Below, in pieces: positions 1 through 6,953 of a stretch of 8,885 bases of DNA. Within the stretch, counting starts at the first letter, position 1. Each line of letters begins with the position of its first letter. The position numbers and the translations under genes were made by a program. The notes beneath the pieces were generated by a model. That model was not told the DNA's origin. It saw only the letters and a list, made by a program, of their open reading frames with translations, and made no database searches. Origin of the DNA: an uncultured Helcococcus sp. (lineage in GTDB: Bacteria; Bacillota; Clostridia; Tissierellales; Peptoniphilaceae); the NCBI GenBank assembly GCA_937926545.1, contig CALAZW010000005.1, forward strand, positions 1-8,885, given 5' to 3'.

Positions 1-1251
1 TTAAAAATAGTAAAATTAGTTGCTATAGTGTCATTCTTAATGTTGATACTAATATTAGTATTTACAGATAAGTTTGTTTATATAATAGCTTCAGGATTTA
101 AAGGAGAACTTTTAACTCTTACTATTAAGTTTACGAGAATAGCAATACTATCTTTGCCTGTAATACTAATATCCTCAGTTTTAAATGGGTACTTACAAGC
201 ACAAGGAAAATTTAATTTTGAAGCGTTTTCTGGTATAATATTAAATTTAATTTTAATAATATTTACAATCTTAAGCTCTAGAGAAAAAACTTTATTTTTG
301 CCGATTGGGCTAATGATTGCACATATATTGCAATACTTACCTATATATATCTATTTATCTAAATCTAAAACCAAGTCTAAATATAAAGGTATTAAAATCC
401 TTGGAGATAGTGAAGTAAGAATTTTTATAAAAAAATCTATACCATTGATCTTAGGATTAGGGGCGAATCAAATAGCTACAATTGTTGATAAAAATATTGC
501 ATCTTTTATTGGTGATGGTGCTATTAGTTTTATAAATTATTCAAGTAGAATATTTTTTATGATATTAGCTACATTTGTTATACCATTAAGTACTATATAT
601 TTTAATGAGTTTTCAAAAAATATTGCAGAAAAAGATATATGTGGATTATCAAAGAGTGTAGATGAATCTATAGGTATACTTAATTTTATAATGATTCCGG
701 TGTCGTTGGGATTACTTGTATATTCTAAACAAATTATTAGTTTAATTTATTATAGAGGAGAGTTTCTACTAGATGATGTACTTGTAGTGTATAAAATACT
801 TAGGATTTATGGAATAGGAATATTATTTGAATCGTATAATGAAATATTTACAAGGTTAATGTATGCAAATAGTATGGAGAAGACAACAATGAAGTTTATG
901 TTCTTAACGAATTTTGTAAATTTATTGGTGAGCTTGATATTATATAGAATACAAGGAATATATGGTATAATAACCGGTACCTTGGTATCTATACTATTTA
1001 GATTTATTTTAAATTACCGATATATTAGAAAGAATATTGTAGAAATAAAAATAATTAATAAAAAAGTTATAAAAATATTTATTAATAGTGTAATAAGTAT
1101 TATAGGTATAAGATATTTAATTTATCCAGGAAATAATCTTATGTTTCTAAAAAGTTGTATTTTTATAGTTTTACTATATTTGATATTTTCCTATATTTTT
1201 AAAGTTGAAGAAATGAGAAAAATAATTAATGAAATAAAAATAAAGTTATAG
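1..1251 (+). CDS. murJ: MurJ/MviN-family lipid-linked glycan flippase, 5' end outside the window
   Basis: This is a polytopic inner-membrane protein of the MOP exporter superfamily, the family that flips lipid II (MurJ) or related lipid-linked glycans across the membrane. The frame is open from base 1, and a GTG at 28 is only an internal codon, so the gene starts left of the window. About 416 residues are present. MurJ is usually about 500 residues, so roughly 75-80 N-terminal residues (one or two helices) are missing. Family signatures are the NGYLQAQGKF segment (near codon 65), followed by a long hydrophobic helix, and the IYYRGEF segment with Arg at 754-756, matching the conserved RGxF region. 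Most of the rest is strongly hydrophobic helices. Codon use is extreme (many ATA, TTA, AAA) and GC is much lower than in the downstream operon. It could be the core MurJ or a polysaccharide-cluster paralogue; the missing left context would decide. Confidence 0.85.
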   Translation, partial: LKIVKLVAIVSFLMLILILVFTDKFVYIIASGFKGELLTLTIKFTRIAILSLPVILISSVLNGYLQAQGKFNFEAFSGIILNLILIIFTILSSREKTLFLPIGLMIAHILQYLPIYIYLSKSKTKSKYKGIKILGDSEVRIFIKKSIPLILGLGANQIATIVDKNIASFIGDGAISFINYSSRIFFMILATFVIPLSTIYFNEFSKNIAEKDICGLSKSVDESIGILNFIMIPVSLGLLVYSKQIISLIYYRGEFLLDDVLVVYKILRIYGIGILFESYNEIFTRLMYANSMEKTTMKFMFLTNFVNLLVSLILYRIQGIYGIITGTLVSILFRFILNYRYIRKNIVEIKIINKKVIKIFINSVISIIGIRYLIYPGNNLMFLKSCIFIVLLYLIFSYIFKVEEMRKIINEIKIKL

Positions 1252-1316
1252 TATTTTGATTGTTTATTATATTTATACTTTTAAATAAAGAGAAGAAGTT
1301 TGTAGGAAGATGTAGT

Positions 1317-1338
1317 GAGGAGGAGACTCCTCTTTTTT
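1317..1338 (+). terminator. Intrinsic terminator after the flippase gene
   Basis: A perfect 6-bp stem (GAGGAG at 1317-1322, CTCCTC at 1327-1332) encloses a GAGA tetraloop and is followed by six T (1333-1338). It lies 66 bp after the flippase stop codon and insulates that gene from the downstream operon. Confidence 0.88.
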
Positions 1339-1531
1339 ATTTTAAATAAACATTTTAATTTAAAATATTTTTATGATCTATGTTTTTCCCTATGGTTTTT
1401 ATTCACTATTTACTTATAAAAGAGTTATTGGTATTATTTTATTAGCAAATGTATGGAGAATTATTCAGAAGTGGTCTGATAATTATTGTATAAAGATACC
1501 AATTTAGTCTATAAAAGATAGAATTATACAG
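1339..1531. other. AT-rich intergenic stretch upstream of the PTS operon
   Basis: This gap between the terminator and the operon promoter holds no gene. The longest ATG-initiated frame I see on the + strand is about 21 codons (from 1379) and has no ribosome binding site. It contains two of the three TTGGTAT-like repeats described separately, at 1428-1434 and 1496-1502. It also has a short AT-only palindrome (ATTTTAA-T-TTAAAAT), which is unremarkable at this base composition. There is no CpG dinucleotide anywhere between the flippase and the operon, so no canonical CcpA cre site (which has a central CG) is visible. Confidence 0.6.
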
Positions 1532-1571
1532 TTGACTTGTATAAAATACTATGATATATTTATTTTGGTAT
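1428..1571. repeat. Three spaced TTGGTAT repeats, candidate GntR operator half-sites
   Basis: The 7-mer TTGGTAT occurs at 1428-1434 (+), as its complement ATACCAA at 1496-1502, and again at 1565-1571 (+). Centres are 68 and 69 bp apart. The flanks also agree (A/T-rich, then TTGGTAT, then TT/CT). The last copy covers the expected transcription start, and the middle one lies about 30 bp upstream of the -35 box. HutC-type GntR operators such as the NagR/DasR sites are built on TGGT...ACCA half-sites, so these could bind one or both GntR products encoded immediately downstream. None of the three is itself a full palindrome, so operator function is inferred. Confidence 0.45.
1532..1560 (+). promoter_or_regulatory. 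Strong sigma-A-type promoter of the GntR-PTS-SIS operon
   Basis: The -35 box TTGACT (1532-1537) and the -10 box TATATT (1555-1560) are separated by exactly 17 bp. Transcription should begin near 1567, leaving a leader of about 25 nt before the ATG at 1592. The spacer contains GTAT-AAA-ATAC (1539-1549), a small perfect inverted repeat. A similar GTAT-AAAG-ATAC lies at 1488-1499. Either could be a regulator contact site, but their AT content makes chance likely. Confidence 0.8.
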
Positions 1572-1591
1572 TAAAAAAGAGGTACTTGTAT

Positions 1592-2338
1592 ATGAAAGAG
1601 AAAAAGATTAAAAAAGTTGGAGCTACAGATAGGGCTATAGAATATATTTTAAGCCTTATTATCAACCAGGGATTAAAATACCAGGATGGTCTACCTTCTG
1701 AAAGGGACCTATCTCAAATGATTGGGGTAAGTAGGACTAGTGTTAGAAAGGCAGTAGACTACTTAAGGTATGAGGGCGTAGTTGAAACCAGGCCCAACTC
1801 AGGAATTTATATAAAAAAGAATAAGATGGTAATGGATTTGACAGATTTAATGTCTTTTAGTGAGGCCATGAGAAGGAAAAATATATCCTATGAGACCAAG
1901 CTAATATCAAGCATCATAATAGAGGCGGATAAAAGTCTAACTCAAATTTTTAATATAAGATTGGGAGCTCCAGTTTATCAGTTGATAAGGCTTAGGCTTT
2001 TAGATGGAAAACCCTATCTTTATCAAATAGTTTATTTGGACTATGAAAGATTTAAGGGAATAGACTCCTATGATTTTTCCAAAGAATCCCAATATGAGAT
2101 TATGGAAAAAAAATATGGAACTAAAATTATCCACGGAGAGGAAAGAATAGATACTACCTATGTGAGTAGTCTAGAGGCCAAAACTCTTGGGATAAAAGAG
2201 GGAAGTCCAGCCTTCTTTCTAGTATCACAAAACTATGACCAAGATGATAGACTGACAGAGTATACCAAGCAGATAGTTAGATATGACATGATAACCTATC
2301 AAAAAAAGTTGAAATTAGGTGGTAAGGATGAAAAATAA
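1592..2338 (+). CDS. GntR-family (HutC type) transcriptional regulator with UTRA domain, first of a pair
   Basis: This 248-residue cytoplasmic DNA-binding protein is of normal length for HutC-type GntR regulators. Residues about 8-75 form the winged helix-turn-helix, with LPSERDLSQMIGVSRTSVRK at 34-53 as the core and a wing at about 62-74 that reads PNSGIYI instead of the usual GKGTFV. Residues about 95-240 are the UTRA effector-binding domain, which in this family senses a sugar phosphate or other small molecule. The ATG at 1592 is chosen because it follows AGAGG (1578-1582) by 9 bp; the upstream in-frame TTG at 1532 is the -35 box itself. It is the first gene of the operon, so it probably controls its own promoter in response to the transported sugar. 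Whether it represses or activates, and its ligand, cannot be read from the sequence. Confidence 0.9.
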   Translation: MKEKKIKKVGATDRAIEYILSLIINQGLKYQDGLPSERDLSQMIGVSRTSVRKAVDYLRYEGVVETRPNSGIYIKKNKMVMDLTDLMSFSEAMRRKNISYETKLISSIIIEADKSLTQIFNIRLGAPVYQLIRLRLLDGKPYLYQIVYLDYERFKGIDSYDFSKESQYEIMEKKYGTKIIHGEERIDTTYVSSLEAKTLGIKEGSPAFFLVSQNYDQDDRLTEYTKQIVRYDMITYQKKLKLGGKDEK

Positions 2339-3053
2339 TTCTATAAATGATCTGCCTTATTATTTACAGATCAAGGAACTTATTAAATCAAAAATAGATA
2401 AGAAGGAATATCCAATAGGCCACAAGTTGGACTCAGAAAATGAGCTGGCTGAAACCTATGGAGTAAATAGAATGACAGTTAGGACAGGTATTGAAAGCTT
2501 AGTCAAGGAAGGATACTTAAAGACTGTGCCAGGCAAGGGAACCTATGTTATTAACTCCCCCCATATAGAGGACTTTAAGGACTTTGATGGTTATAAGGGA
2601 GATATATCAGAAGATAATAGACATATTTTGAAAAGGGAGATAAGAAAGGCTGGTCCCTACTTTTCTCATATTTTTAAGCTGGATGAAAACGATAGCCTTT
2701 ATAAGGTAATGCTTTTAAAGACCTTGGACAAGGAAGCTTTTTCCATAGATTATGTTCATATTAGGGAAAGTGAAATAACCAAGCTTTATGGCTTTGATTT
2801 AAAAGTCTTTAGCCTGGATGAGATTTACAAGCTTTATGATTTAAATATTAGCAGGGTGGTTCAGGATTTGGACCTGGTTCATTCCAATGAGGAAGTATCA
2901 AAGCATTTGGACTTGGAGATAGGTACTCCCATCATTAGGATAATTACGACAAAATACATCAATGACAATGATGTTTTTGAATATAAAATAAACTATACTC
3001 GTCCGGACAAGTGTAGGTTTATAAATGATTTTTCAGTAAGAGAGGAAAATTAA
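2328..3053 (+). CDS. GntR-family (HutC type) transcriptional regulator with UTRA domain, second of a pair
   Basis: This 241-residue regulator has the same architecture as the gene before it. The winged helix-turn-helix spans about residues 9-75, with SENELAETYGVNRMTVRTG at 36-54 and the canonical wing PGKGTYV at 68-74. A UTRA domain follows at about 85-235. The usual LPSE of the first helix region reads LDSE here. The ATG at 2328 is chosen because AGGTGG (2317-2322) sits 5 bp before it; this start overlaps the previous gene by 11 bp, which suggests translational coupling. The two proteins are clearly different in sequence, so this is not a recent duplication. They may bind separate operators, respond to different ligands, or form a heterodimer; these options are inference. 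The next gene, PTS EIIB, starts 16 bp downstream. Confidence 0.9.
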   Translation: MKNNSINDLPYYLQIKELIKSKIDKKEYPIGHKLDSENELAETYGVNRMTVRTGIESLVKEGYLKTVPGKGTYVINSPHIEDFKDFDGYKGDISEDNRHILKREIRKAGPYFSHIFKLDENDSLYKVMLLKTLDKEAFSIDYVHIRESEITKLYGFDLKVFSLDEIYKLYDLNISRVVQDLDLVHSNEEVSKHLDLEIGTPIIRIITTKYINDNDVFEYKINYTRPDKCRFINDFSVREEN

Positions 3054-3069
3054 ATAAGAGGAGGCAATT

Positions 3070-3537
3070 ATGATAAAAGTAGCAAGAGTTGATCATAGGT
3101 TAGTCCATGGTCAAATAATTTATTCATGGCTTAATTCAGCTGACATTAACACCATTTTTGTTGTAAATGACGATGTGGTAAATAACAAGGCTAGAAAACA
3201 AGCCCTAAGAATGGTTAAACCTGCCAATGTGAAAATGGTTATTAAATCAGTAGATGAGGCCATAGAGGCAGTAAATTCAGGTGTGACAGACAAGTACAAT
3301 ATGATGGTTGTGTTTGAAAACATAGGAGATGCCTATAGATTTATTCTTGAAACCAAGGCTATAGACTCCTTAAACCTAGGTGGAACCTTAGCTAGTGATG
3401 ACACCAAGCAATATTTTTCACAAATTAACCTATCAGGCTCTGACATAGAAAAGTTAAATGACCTGGTAGATAGAAACATAGAAGTTGAAGTTAGACTTGT
3501 AGCCAAGGATAAAAAGCAAATTTACAGTAAATTATAA
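3070..3537 (+). CDS. PTS mannose/fructose/sorbose-family EIIB component
   Basis: This 155-residue cytoplasmic phosphocarrier accepts phosphate from EIIA and donates it to the sugar during EIIC/EIID transport. The N-terminal motif ARVDHRLVHGQI (5-16) is diagnostic for the mannose-family EIIB, and His13 is the expected phosphorylated residue. Length and full-domain coverage are normal, with no EIIA fusion; EIIA is encoded separately at the end of the operon. A strong AGAGGAGG (3057-3064) precedes the ATG by 5 bp. It follows the second regulator by 16 bp and precedes EIIC by 11 bp. Sugar specificity cannot be told from EIIB; members of this family carry mannose, sorbose, N-acetylgalactosamine, glucosamine and fructosamine-type substrates. 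Confidence 0.95.
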   Translation: MIKVARVDHRLVHGQIIYSWLNSADINTIFVVNDDVVNNKARKQALRMVKPANVKMVIKSVDEAIEAVNSGVTDKYNMMVVFENIGDAYRFILETKAIDSLNLGGTLASDDTKQYFSQINLSGSDIEKLNDLVDRNIEVEVRLVAKDKKQIYSKL

Positions 3538-3548
3538 GAGAGGAAATT

Positions 3549-4361
3549 ATGGATAAAATATTATTACAGGCAATTTTATTAGGTCTAGTAGCCCTATTTG
3601 CCAACATGGACTTTTTCTTCGGTGGTATTATGACATCTAGGCCACTAGTGACAGGAGTTCTTGTAGGATTAATCATGGGTGATGTAAAGACGGGAATGAT
3701 AGTAGGAGCAACCCTTGAGCTTGCCTTTATGGGATCGTTTTCAATTGGGGCAGCCCTACCACCAGATACAGTTTCTGGAGCAATTTTAGGTACAGCCTTT
3801 GCCATAAAGATGAGTGCAGGAGCAGAAATAGCCCTACCCTTAGCTCTACCTATAGCCACCCTGGTTCTATTTATAAAGAACTTGGCCCATGTAATCTTGA
3901 TGCCAAATTTTGTTAGAATGGCTGATGACTATGCTGAAAAGGGAGACTCTAGAGCTGTTAACAGAATAAATATGATAGCTGGATTTTCCTATGTGTTTGT
4001 AGCCCAAATGCTACCAGTAGCAATTGGTTTCTACGTTGGAGCAGATGCTGTTCAATTACTTATTAACAAGATACCAGAGTTTGTTATAACAGGTCTACAA
4101 ATAGCAACAGGTATACTACCTGCTTTTGGTTTGGCCTTATTGATGGAACCAATTATGAATAAGAAGATGGCAATTTTCTTTATGATAGGATTTAGTTTAT
4201 CAAGTTATTTACAATTGCCAGTTACAGCCCTAGCCATCTTTGGTATAGCTATGGCCTTGATAATAACAGGATTTACAACACCTGATGGACTACAAATGTC
4301 AACAGCATCAGCAACAAATACAAGTGAGGGGGAAATAGACTATGACAGCGAAGAATTCTAA
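3549..4361 (+). CDS. PTS mannose/fructose/sorbose-family EIIC component
   Basis: This 270-residue integral membrane protein is one of the two membrane subunits that form the sugar channel. The family core is present in order: MGDVKTGMIVGATLELAFMG (43-62), then SIGAALPPDTVSGAILGTAFA, and further hydrophobic helices to about residue 240. The C-terminal tail of about 28 residues is hydrophilic and ends in an acidic stretch (DYDSEEF), probably cytoplasmic. The ATG follows GAGAGG (3538-3543) by 5 bp. Its 3' end overlaps the EIID gene by 20 bp, as expected for subunits made in fixed ratio. The length is normal for the family, with no sign of damage. Confidence 0.95.
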   Translation: MDKILLQAILLGLVALFANMDFFFGGIMTSRPLVTGVLVGLIMGDVKTGMIVGATLELAFMGSFSIGAALPPDTVSGAILGTAFAIKMSAGAEIALPLALPIATLVLFIKNLAHVILMPNFVRMADDYAEKGDSRAVNRINMIAGFSYVFVAQMLPVAIGFYVGADAVQLLINKIPEFVITGLQIATGILPAFGLALLMEPIMNKKMAIFFMIGFSLSSYLQLPVTALAIFGIAMALIITGFTTPDGLQMSTASATNTSEGEIDYDSEEF

Positions 4362-5160
4362 TAAGTTAAGCAAAAAGGATTTGAAAAAAGCCTTTGTAAG
4401 ATCTTTTCCTCTAGAGTGGAGTTGGAACTATGTAAAGCAACAAAATATGGGTTTCTTTTACGCTATGGCTCCAGCCCTAGATAAGATTTATAAGGAAGAA
4501 GAAGATAGAAAGGCTGCCTACAAGAGGCACTTGGAGTTTTTTAACATAACTCCTTGGTTGTGTACCTTCCCTATGGGAATAAGTTTGGCCATGGAAGAGT
4601 CCAATGCCAATGACAAGGACTTTGACACTTCTTCTATAAACAATATTAAGGTAGCTCTAATGGGCCCCTTAAGTGGTATAGGTGATTCCTTCTTCTGGGG
4701 AACCTTGAGAATAATTGCTACAGGTATAGGGACCTCCCTAGCCCTACAAGGAAATATTTTAGGACCCATCTTATTTTTATTAATCTTTAACATACCTGCC
4801 ATGCTCATTAGATACTTTGGTATGATGTGGGGGTATAAGCTGGGAGAAAGTTTTATTGAAAAGGTTCAAGGATCAGGTCTTATGGCCAAGTTGACCTATG
4901 GGGCTTCCATAGTTGGTTTAACTGTAATAGGTGGTATGGCTGCAACCATGGTAAATGTGGATATACCTATACTTTTAGGTAGTGGTGAAGACGCCCTTAC
5001 AGTTACAGGAGTTGCCAATCAAATTATGCCTAATCTTTTACCTTTAGTGGCTGTTATGCTTGTTTACTCCTTGGTAAAGAAGAAGGTTAAGCCTCAATGG
5101 ATTTTATTAATCACAGGGCTTGTGGGAATACTAGGTGCTTATTTTGGTATTCTAGGTTAG
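4342..5160 (+). CDS. PTS mannose/fructose/sorbose-family EIID component
   Basis: This 272-residue membrane subunit, unique to the mannose PTS family, pairs with EIIC. The soluble N-terminal half carries the FFNITPWL motif (66-73). The signature ALMGPLSGIGDSFFW lies at 105-119, followed by NIPAMLIRYFGMMWGYKLG before the last helices, where hydrophobic segments run to the C-terminus. The ATG lies 9 bp after a GAGGGGG sequence (4326-4332) inside the EIIC coding region, giving a 20-bp overlap with EIIC. The SIS enzyme gene follows after 15 bp. All expected family blocks are present, so the permease looks complete and functional. Specificity is not evident from sequence. Confidence 0.95.
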   Translation: MTAKNSNKLSKKDLKKAFVRSFPLEWSWNYVKQQNMGFFYAMAPALDKIYKEEEDRKAAYKRHLEFFNITPWLCTFPMGISLAMEESNANDKDFDTSSINNIKVALMGPLSGIGDSFFWGTLRIIATGIGTSLALQGNILGPILFLLIFNIPAMLIRYFGMMWGYKLGESFIEKVQGSGLMAKLTYGASIVGLTVIGGMAATMVNVDIPILLGSGEDALTVTGVANQIMPNLLPLVAVMLVYSLVKKKVKPQWILLITGLVGILGAYFGILG

Positions 5161-5175
5161 CCAAAGGAGTTAATT

Positions 5176-6252
5176 ATGATGGATAAGTTAGATATGATGT
5201 ATTATGTGAGACAGGAAAAAGAAATAAATCAAAGAGTTATAGAAAACTCTTATAAAAATTTGGATAAATTTAAGGACCATATCAAGGGTAAGAAATACAG
5301 GAGTATAATCATTTATGCCACTGGATCATCTGCCAATGCTGCAAATAGTGCCAGAATCTATATGCAAAATATTTTAGATATGCCAGTTTATATAAAAGAA
5401 CCTTCATTGGCTAAGAGCTATGAAATGTTTCTAGATAGGGATAGTCTCTATCTAGCCATCTCCCAAGGCGGCCATAGTTATTCTACAGTTGAGTTGGTTA
5501 GAGAGATCAACAGACTGGGCTATGATATTTTCCCAATAACTAGTGATATACAATCCCCAATTGCAAAACTAGACGTTACTGCCTTGGACATAGGCATGGG
5601 AAAAGAAGAAATGCCCTTTGTTACAGCTGGTCAAACAGCCACGGTAGTATTTTTATGGCTAATAGCACTTAATATGGCTTTAGCCAATGGAGAAATTTAT
5701 CAAGCAGAATTTGATGATGAAATCTTAAGACTTAAAAATGTTATAAATCAAGCCGACAAGGTCATTGAACTTACTGATAGTTGGTATGAAAGGGAAAGAG
5801 ATAGTTTGCTTAAGGCCAAAAGATTGGTAGCTGTATCCTATGGAGCAGGCTATGGTGTGGTAAAGGAAGCGGAAACCAAGTTTACAGAGACCATAAGAGT
5901 TCCCAGCCACGGTCATGAATTGGAAGAATATATGCACGGACCCTATATAGGTTTGGATAAGGATGACTATATTTTCCTAGTAGGCTTGGAAGGAAAGCTG
6001 GAAAGCAGATTATTAAAATTAAAGGAATTTTTAGATTTACATGTGGAGCATACCTATTTAATATCTACAGGTAAGAGGGGAGAGGACAAGAGAGATTTGA
6101 ACTTGGACTTGGATGTGGATGAATACTTCGCACCTATTTTAGCCACCATTCCCTTCCATATGATTTCTTGGTATATGTCACAGGAATTAGGTGTTGATTT
6201 GAAAAAATCATCCTATCCAGATTTTGATAAAATGTTAAATTCAAAGATTTAG
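5176..6252 (+). CDS. Double-SIS-domain sugar-phosphate isomerase/deglycase (GlmS/FrlB/FraB-like), PTS-associated
   Basis: This cytoplasmic enzyme of about 358 residues has two sugar isomerase (SIS) domains. The first (about 40-170) has the phosphosugar loop ATGSSANAA (48-56) and SQGGHSYST (95-103), where many relatives read SQSGET. The second (about 210-345) opens with AVSYGAGYG. Glu238 and His254 lie 16 residues apart in TETIRVPSHGHELEEYMHGP (237-256). This matches the catalytic Glu/His spacing of the isomerase domain of GlmS and of the deglycase FraB. There is no N-terminal glutaminase domain, so it is not a full GlmS. Sitting between EIID and EIIA, it probably converts the imported sugar 6-phosphate to fructose- or glucose-6-phosphate, releasing ammonia or an amino compound. 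Substrate choice (amino sugar versus fructosamine) is inference. AAGGAG precedes the ATG; a second ATG at 5179 is an equally possible start. Confidence 0.88.
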   Translation: MMDKLDMMYYVRQEKEINQRVIENSYKNLDKFKDHIKGKKYRSIIIYATGSSANAANSARIYMQNILDMPVYIKEPSLAKSYEMFLDRDSLYLAISQGGHSYSTVELVREINRLGYDIFPITSDIQSPIAKLDVTALDIGMGKEEMPFVTAGQTATVVFLWLIALNMALANGEIYQAEFDDEILRLKNVINQADKVIELTDSWYERERDSLLKAKRLVAVSYGAGYGVVKEAETKFTETIRVPSHGHELEEYMHGPYIGLDKDDYIFLVGLEGKLESRLLKLKEFLDLHVEHTYLISTGKRGEDKRDLNLDLDVDEYFAPILATIPFHMISWYMSQELGVDLKKSSYPDFDKMLNSKI

Positions 6253-6260
6253 GAGTTAGT

Positions 6261-6674
6261 ATGACTATAGGAATAATTGTTGCTACCCACGGAAAATCTG
6301 CCAAGGAAATGTTGAATTCGGTAGAGATGATCTTGGGTAGTCAGGAAAAGATAGAAACCATAGATTTTATTGTGGGCGATGGAATAGACGATCTTTTACA
6401 AAAATATGCTGGAGCCAAGAAGGCCCTAGCCACAGAAGAACTTTTAATACTTACAGACATATTGGGAGGAAGTCCCTTTAATGCAGCCTACTTATTTGCC
6501 AGTGAAAATAGGGAGGCTAGAGTGGTAACAGGGGTTAATATACCCATGTTGATAGAAGCTCTTTCATCTAGGGACTATTTACCCTTAGATGAGCTTATAG
6601 AGGCTGTTATGGCTACTGCCAAAAACAGTATTGTCTATAGGGAATACGAAGAAGAAAATGAAGACGAGTTTTAA
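6261..6674 (+). CDS. PTS mannose/fructose/sorbose-family EIIA component
   Basis: This 137-residue cytoplasmic phosphocarrier accepts phosphate from HPr and passes it to EIIB. The N-terminal strand ends in VATHGKSA with His10 as the phosphorylation site. The second family block, LTDILGGSPFNAA (64-76), provides Asp66, the residue that corresponds to the active-site Asp of the E. coli mannose EIIA domain. The length fits a stand-alone EIIA domain; the last residues are acidic (EEENEDEF). AGGAG (6251-6255) overlaps the stop codon of the SIS gene and lies 5 bp before the ATG, so translation is likely coupled. It is the last gene of the operon, directly before a terminator, and is separated from EIIB by three genes. 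Confidence 0.94.
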   Translation: MTIGIIVATHGKSAKEMLNSVEMILGSQEKIETIDFIVGDGIDDLLQKYAGAKKALATEELLILTDILGGSPFNAAYLFASENREARVVTGVNIPMLIEALSSRDYLPLDELIEAVMATAKNSIVYREYEEENEDEF

Positions 6675-6678
6675 TGAA

Positions 6679-6701
6679 GGGCATCCTAGGATGCTCTTTT
6701 T
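6679..6701 (+). terminator. Intrinsic terminator closing the PTS-SIS operon
   Basis: GGGCATC (6679-6685) pairs with GATGCTC (6690-6696), including one G-T pair, around a CTAG loop; five T follow (6697-6701). It starts 4 bp after the EIIA stop codon and defines a transcript of about 5.1 kb from the promoter near 1532-1560. Confidence 0.87.
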
Positions 6702-6953
6702 ATTTATCTATGATAGCTAATATTTAATTATAGTCCTTCAAAGGGAAAAACTTCATAAAGAAAAATAATTTAAGTTATTTAGCTTGTCTTATCAGGATGG
6801 TAAAAATATGGAAGATTTGCCTATAAATAAGAAGTATAGCTTATAAAAACTTCGAATATTTATCTGACAGCACACATTTACATACAAGAAGTGGCCATAA
6901 ACTATACTATTTGTGTATAAAGGTAAAAAAATATATATATTTAAGGAGGAAGT
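6702..6953. other. AT-rich non-coding gap before the broken secreted-protein gene
   Basis: No intact gene or recognisable RNA is seen. Near its right end, TATAAA (6916-6921) lies 18 bp after TGGCCA (6892-6897), a weak candidate promoter for the downstream pseudogene. TATACT at 6903-6908 is another possible -10, but the nearest TTTACA is 20 bp away, which is too far. A strong ribosome binding site, AAGGAGG (6943-6949), precedes the ATG at 6954. Confidence 0.45.

Noticed and set aside
1539..1549. GTAT-AAA-ATAC palindrome in the promoter spacer as the main operator
   Set aside because: Arms are only 4 bp and fully expected by chance in sequence this AT-rich; noted with the promoter but not claimed as an operator.
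1339..1591. CcpA cre site or riboswitch upstream of the operon
   Set aside because: There is no CpG in this region to anchor a cre site, and the leader after the promoter is only about 25 nt, too short for a riboswitch.
3120..4808. Minus-strand open frames opposite EIIB, EIIC and EIID
   Set aside because: They lie wholly opposite well-supported PTS genes, have no ribosome binding sites or recognisable domains, and arise from codon bias of the real genes.
6772..6846. Short open stretch (KLFSLSYQDGKNMEDLP...) that looks protein-like, perhaps a gene remnant
   Set aside because: It is only about 24 codons, with no start codon at its beginning, no ribosome binding site and no family I recognise; chance is as likely.
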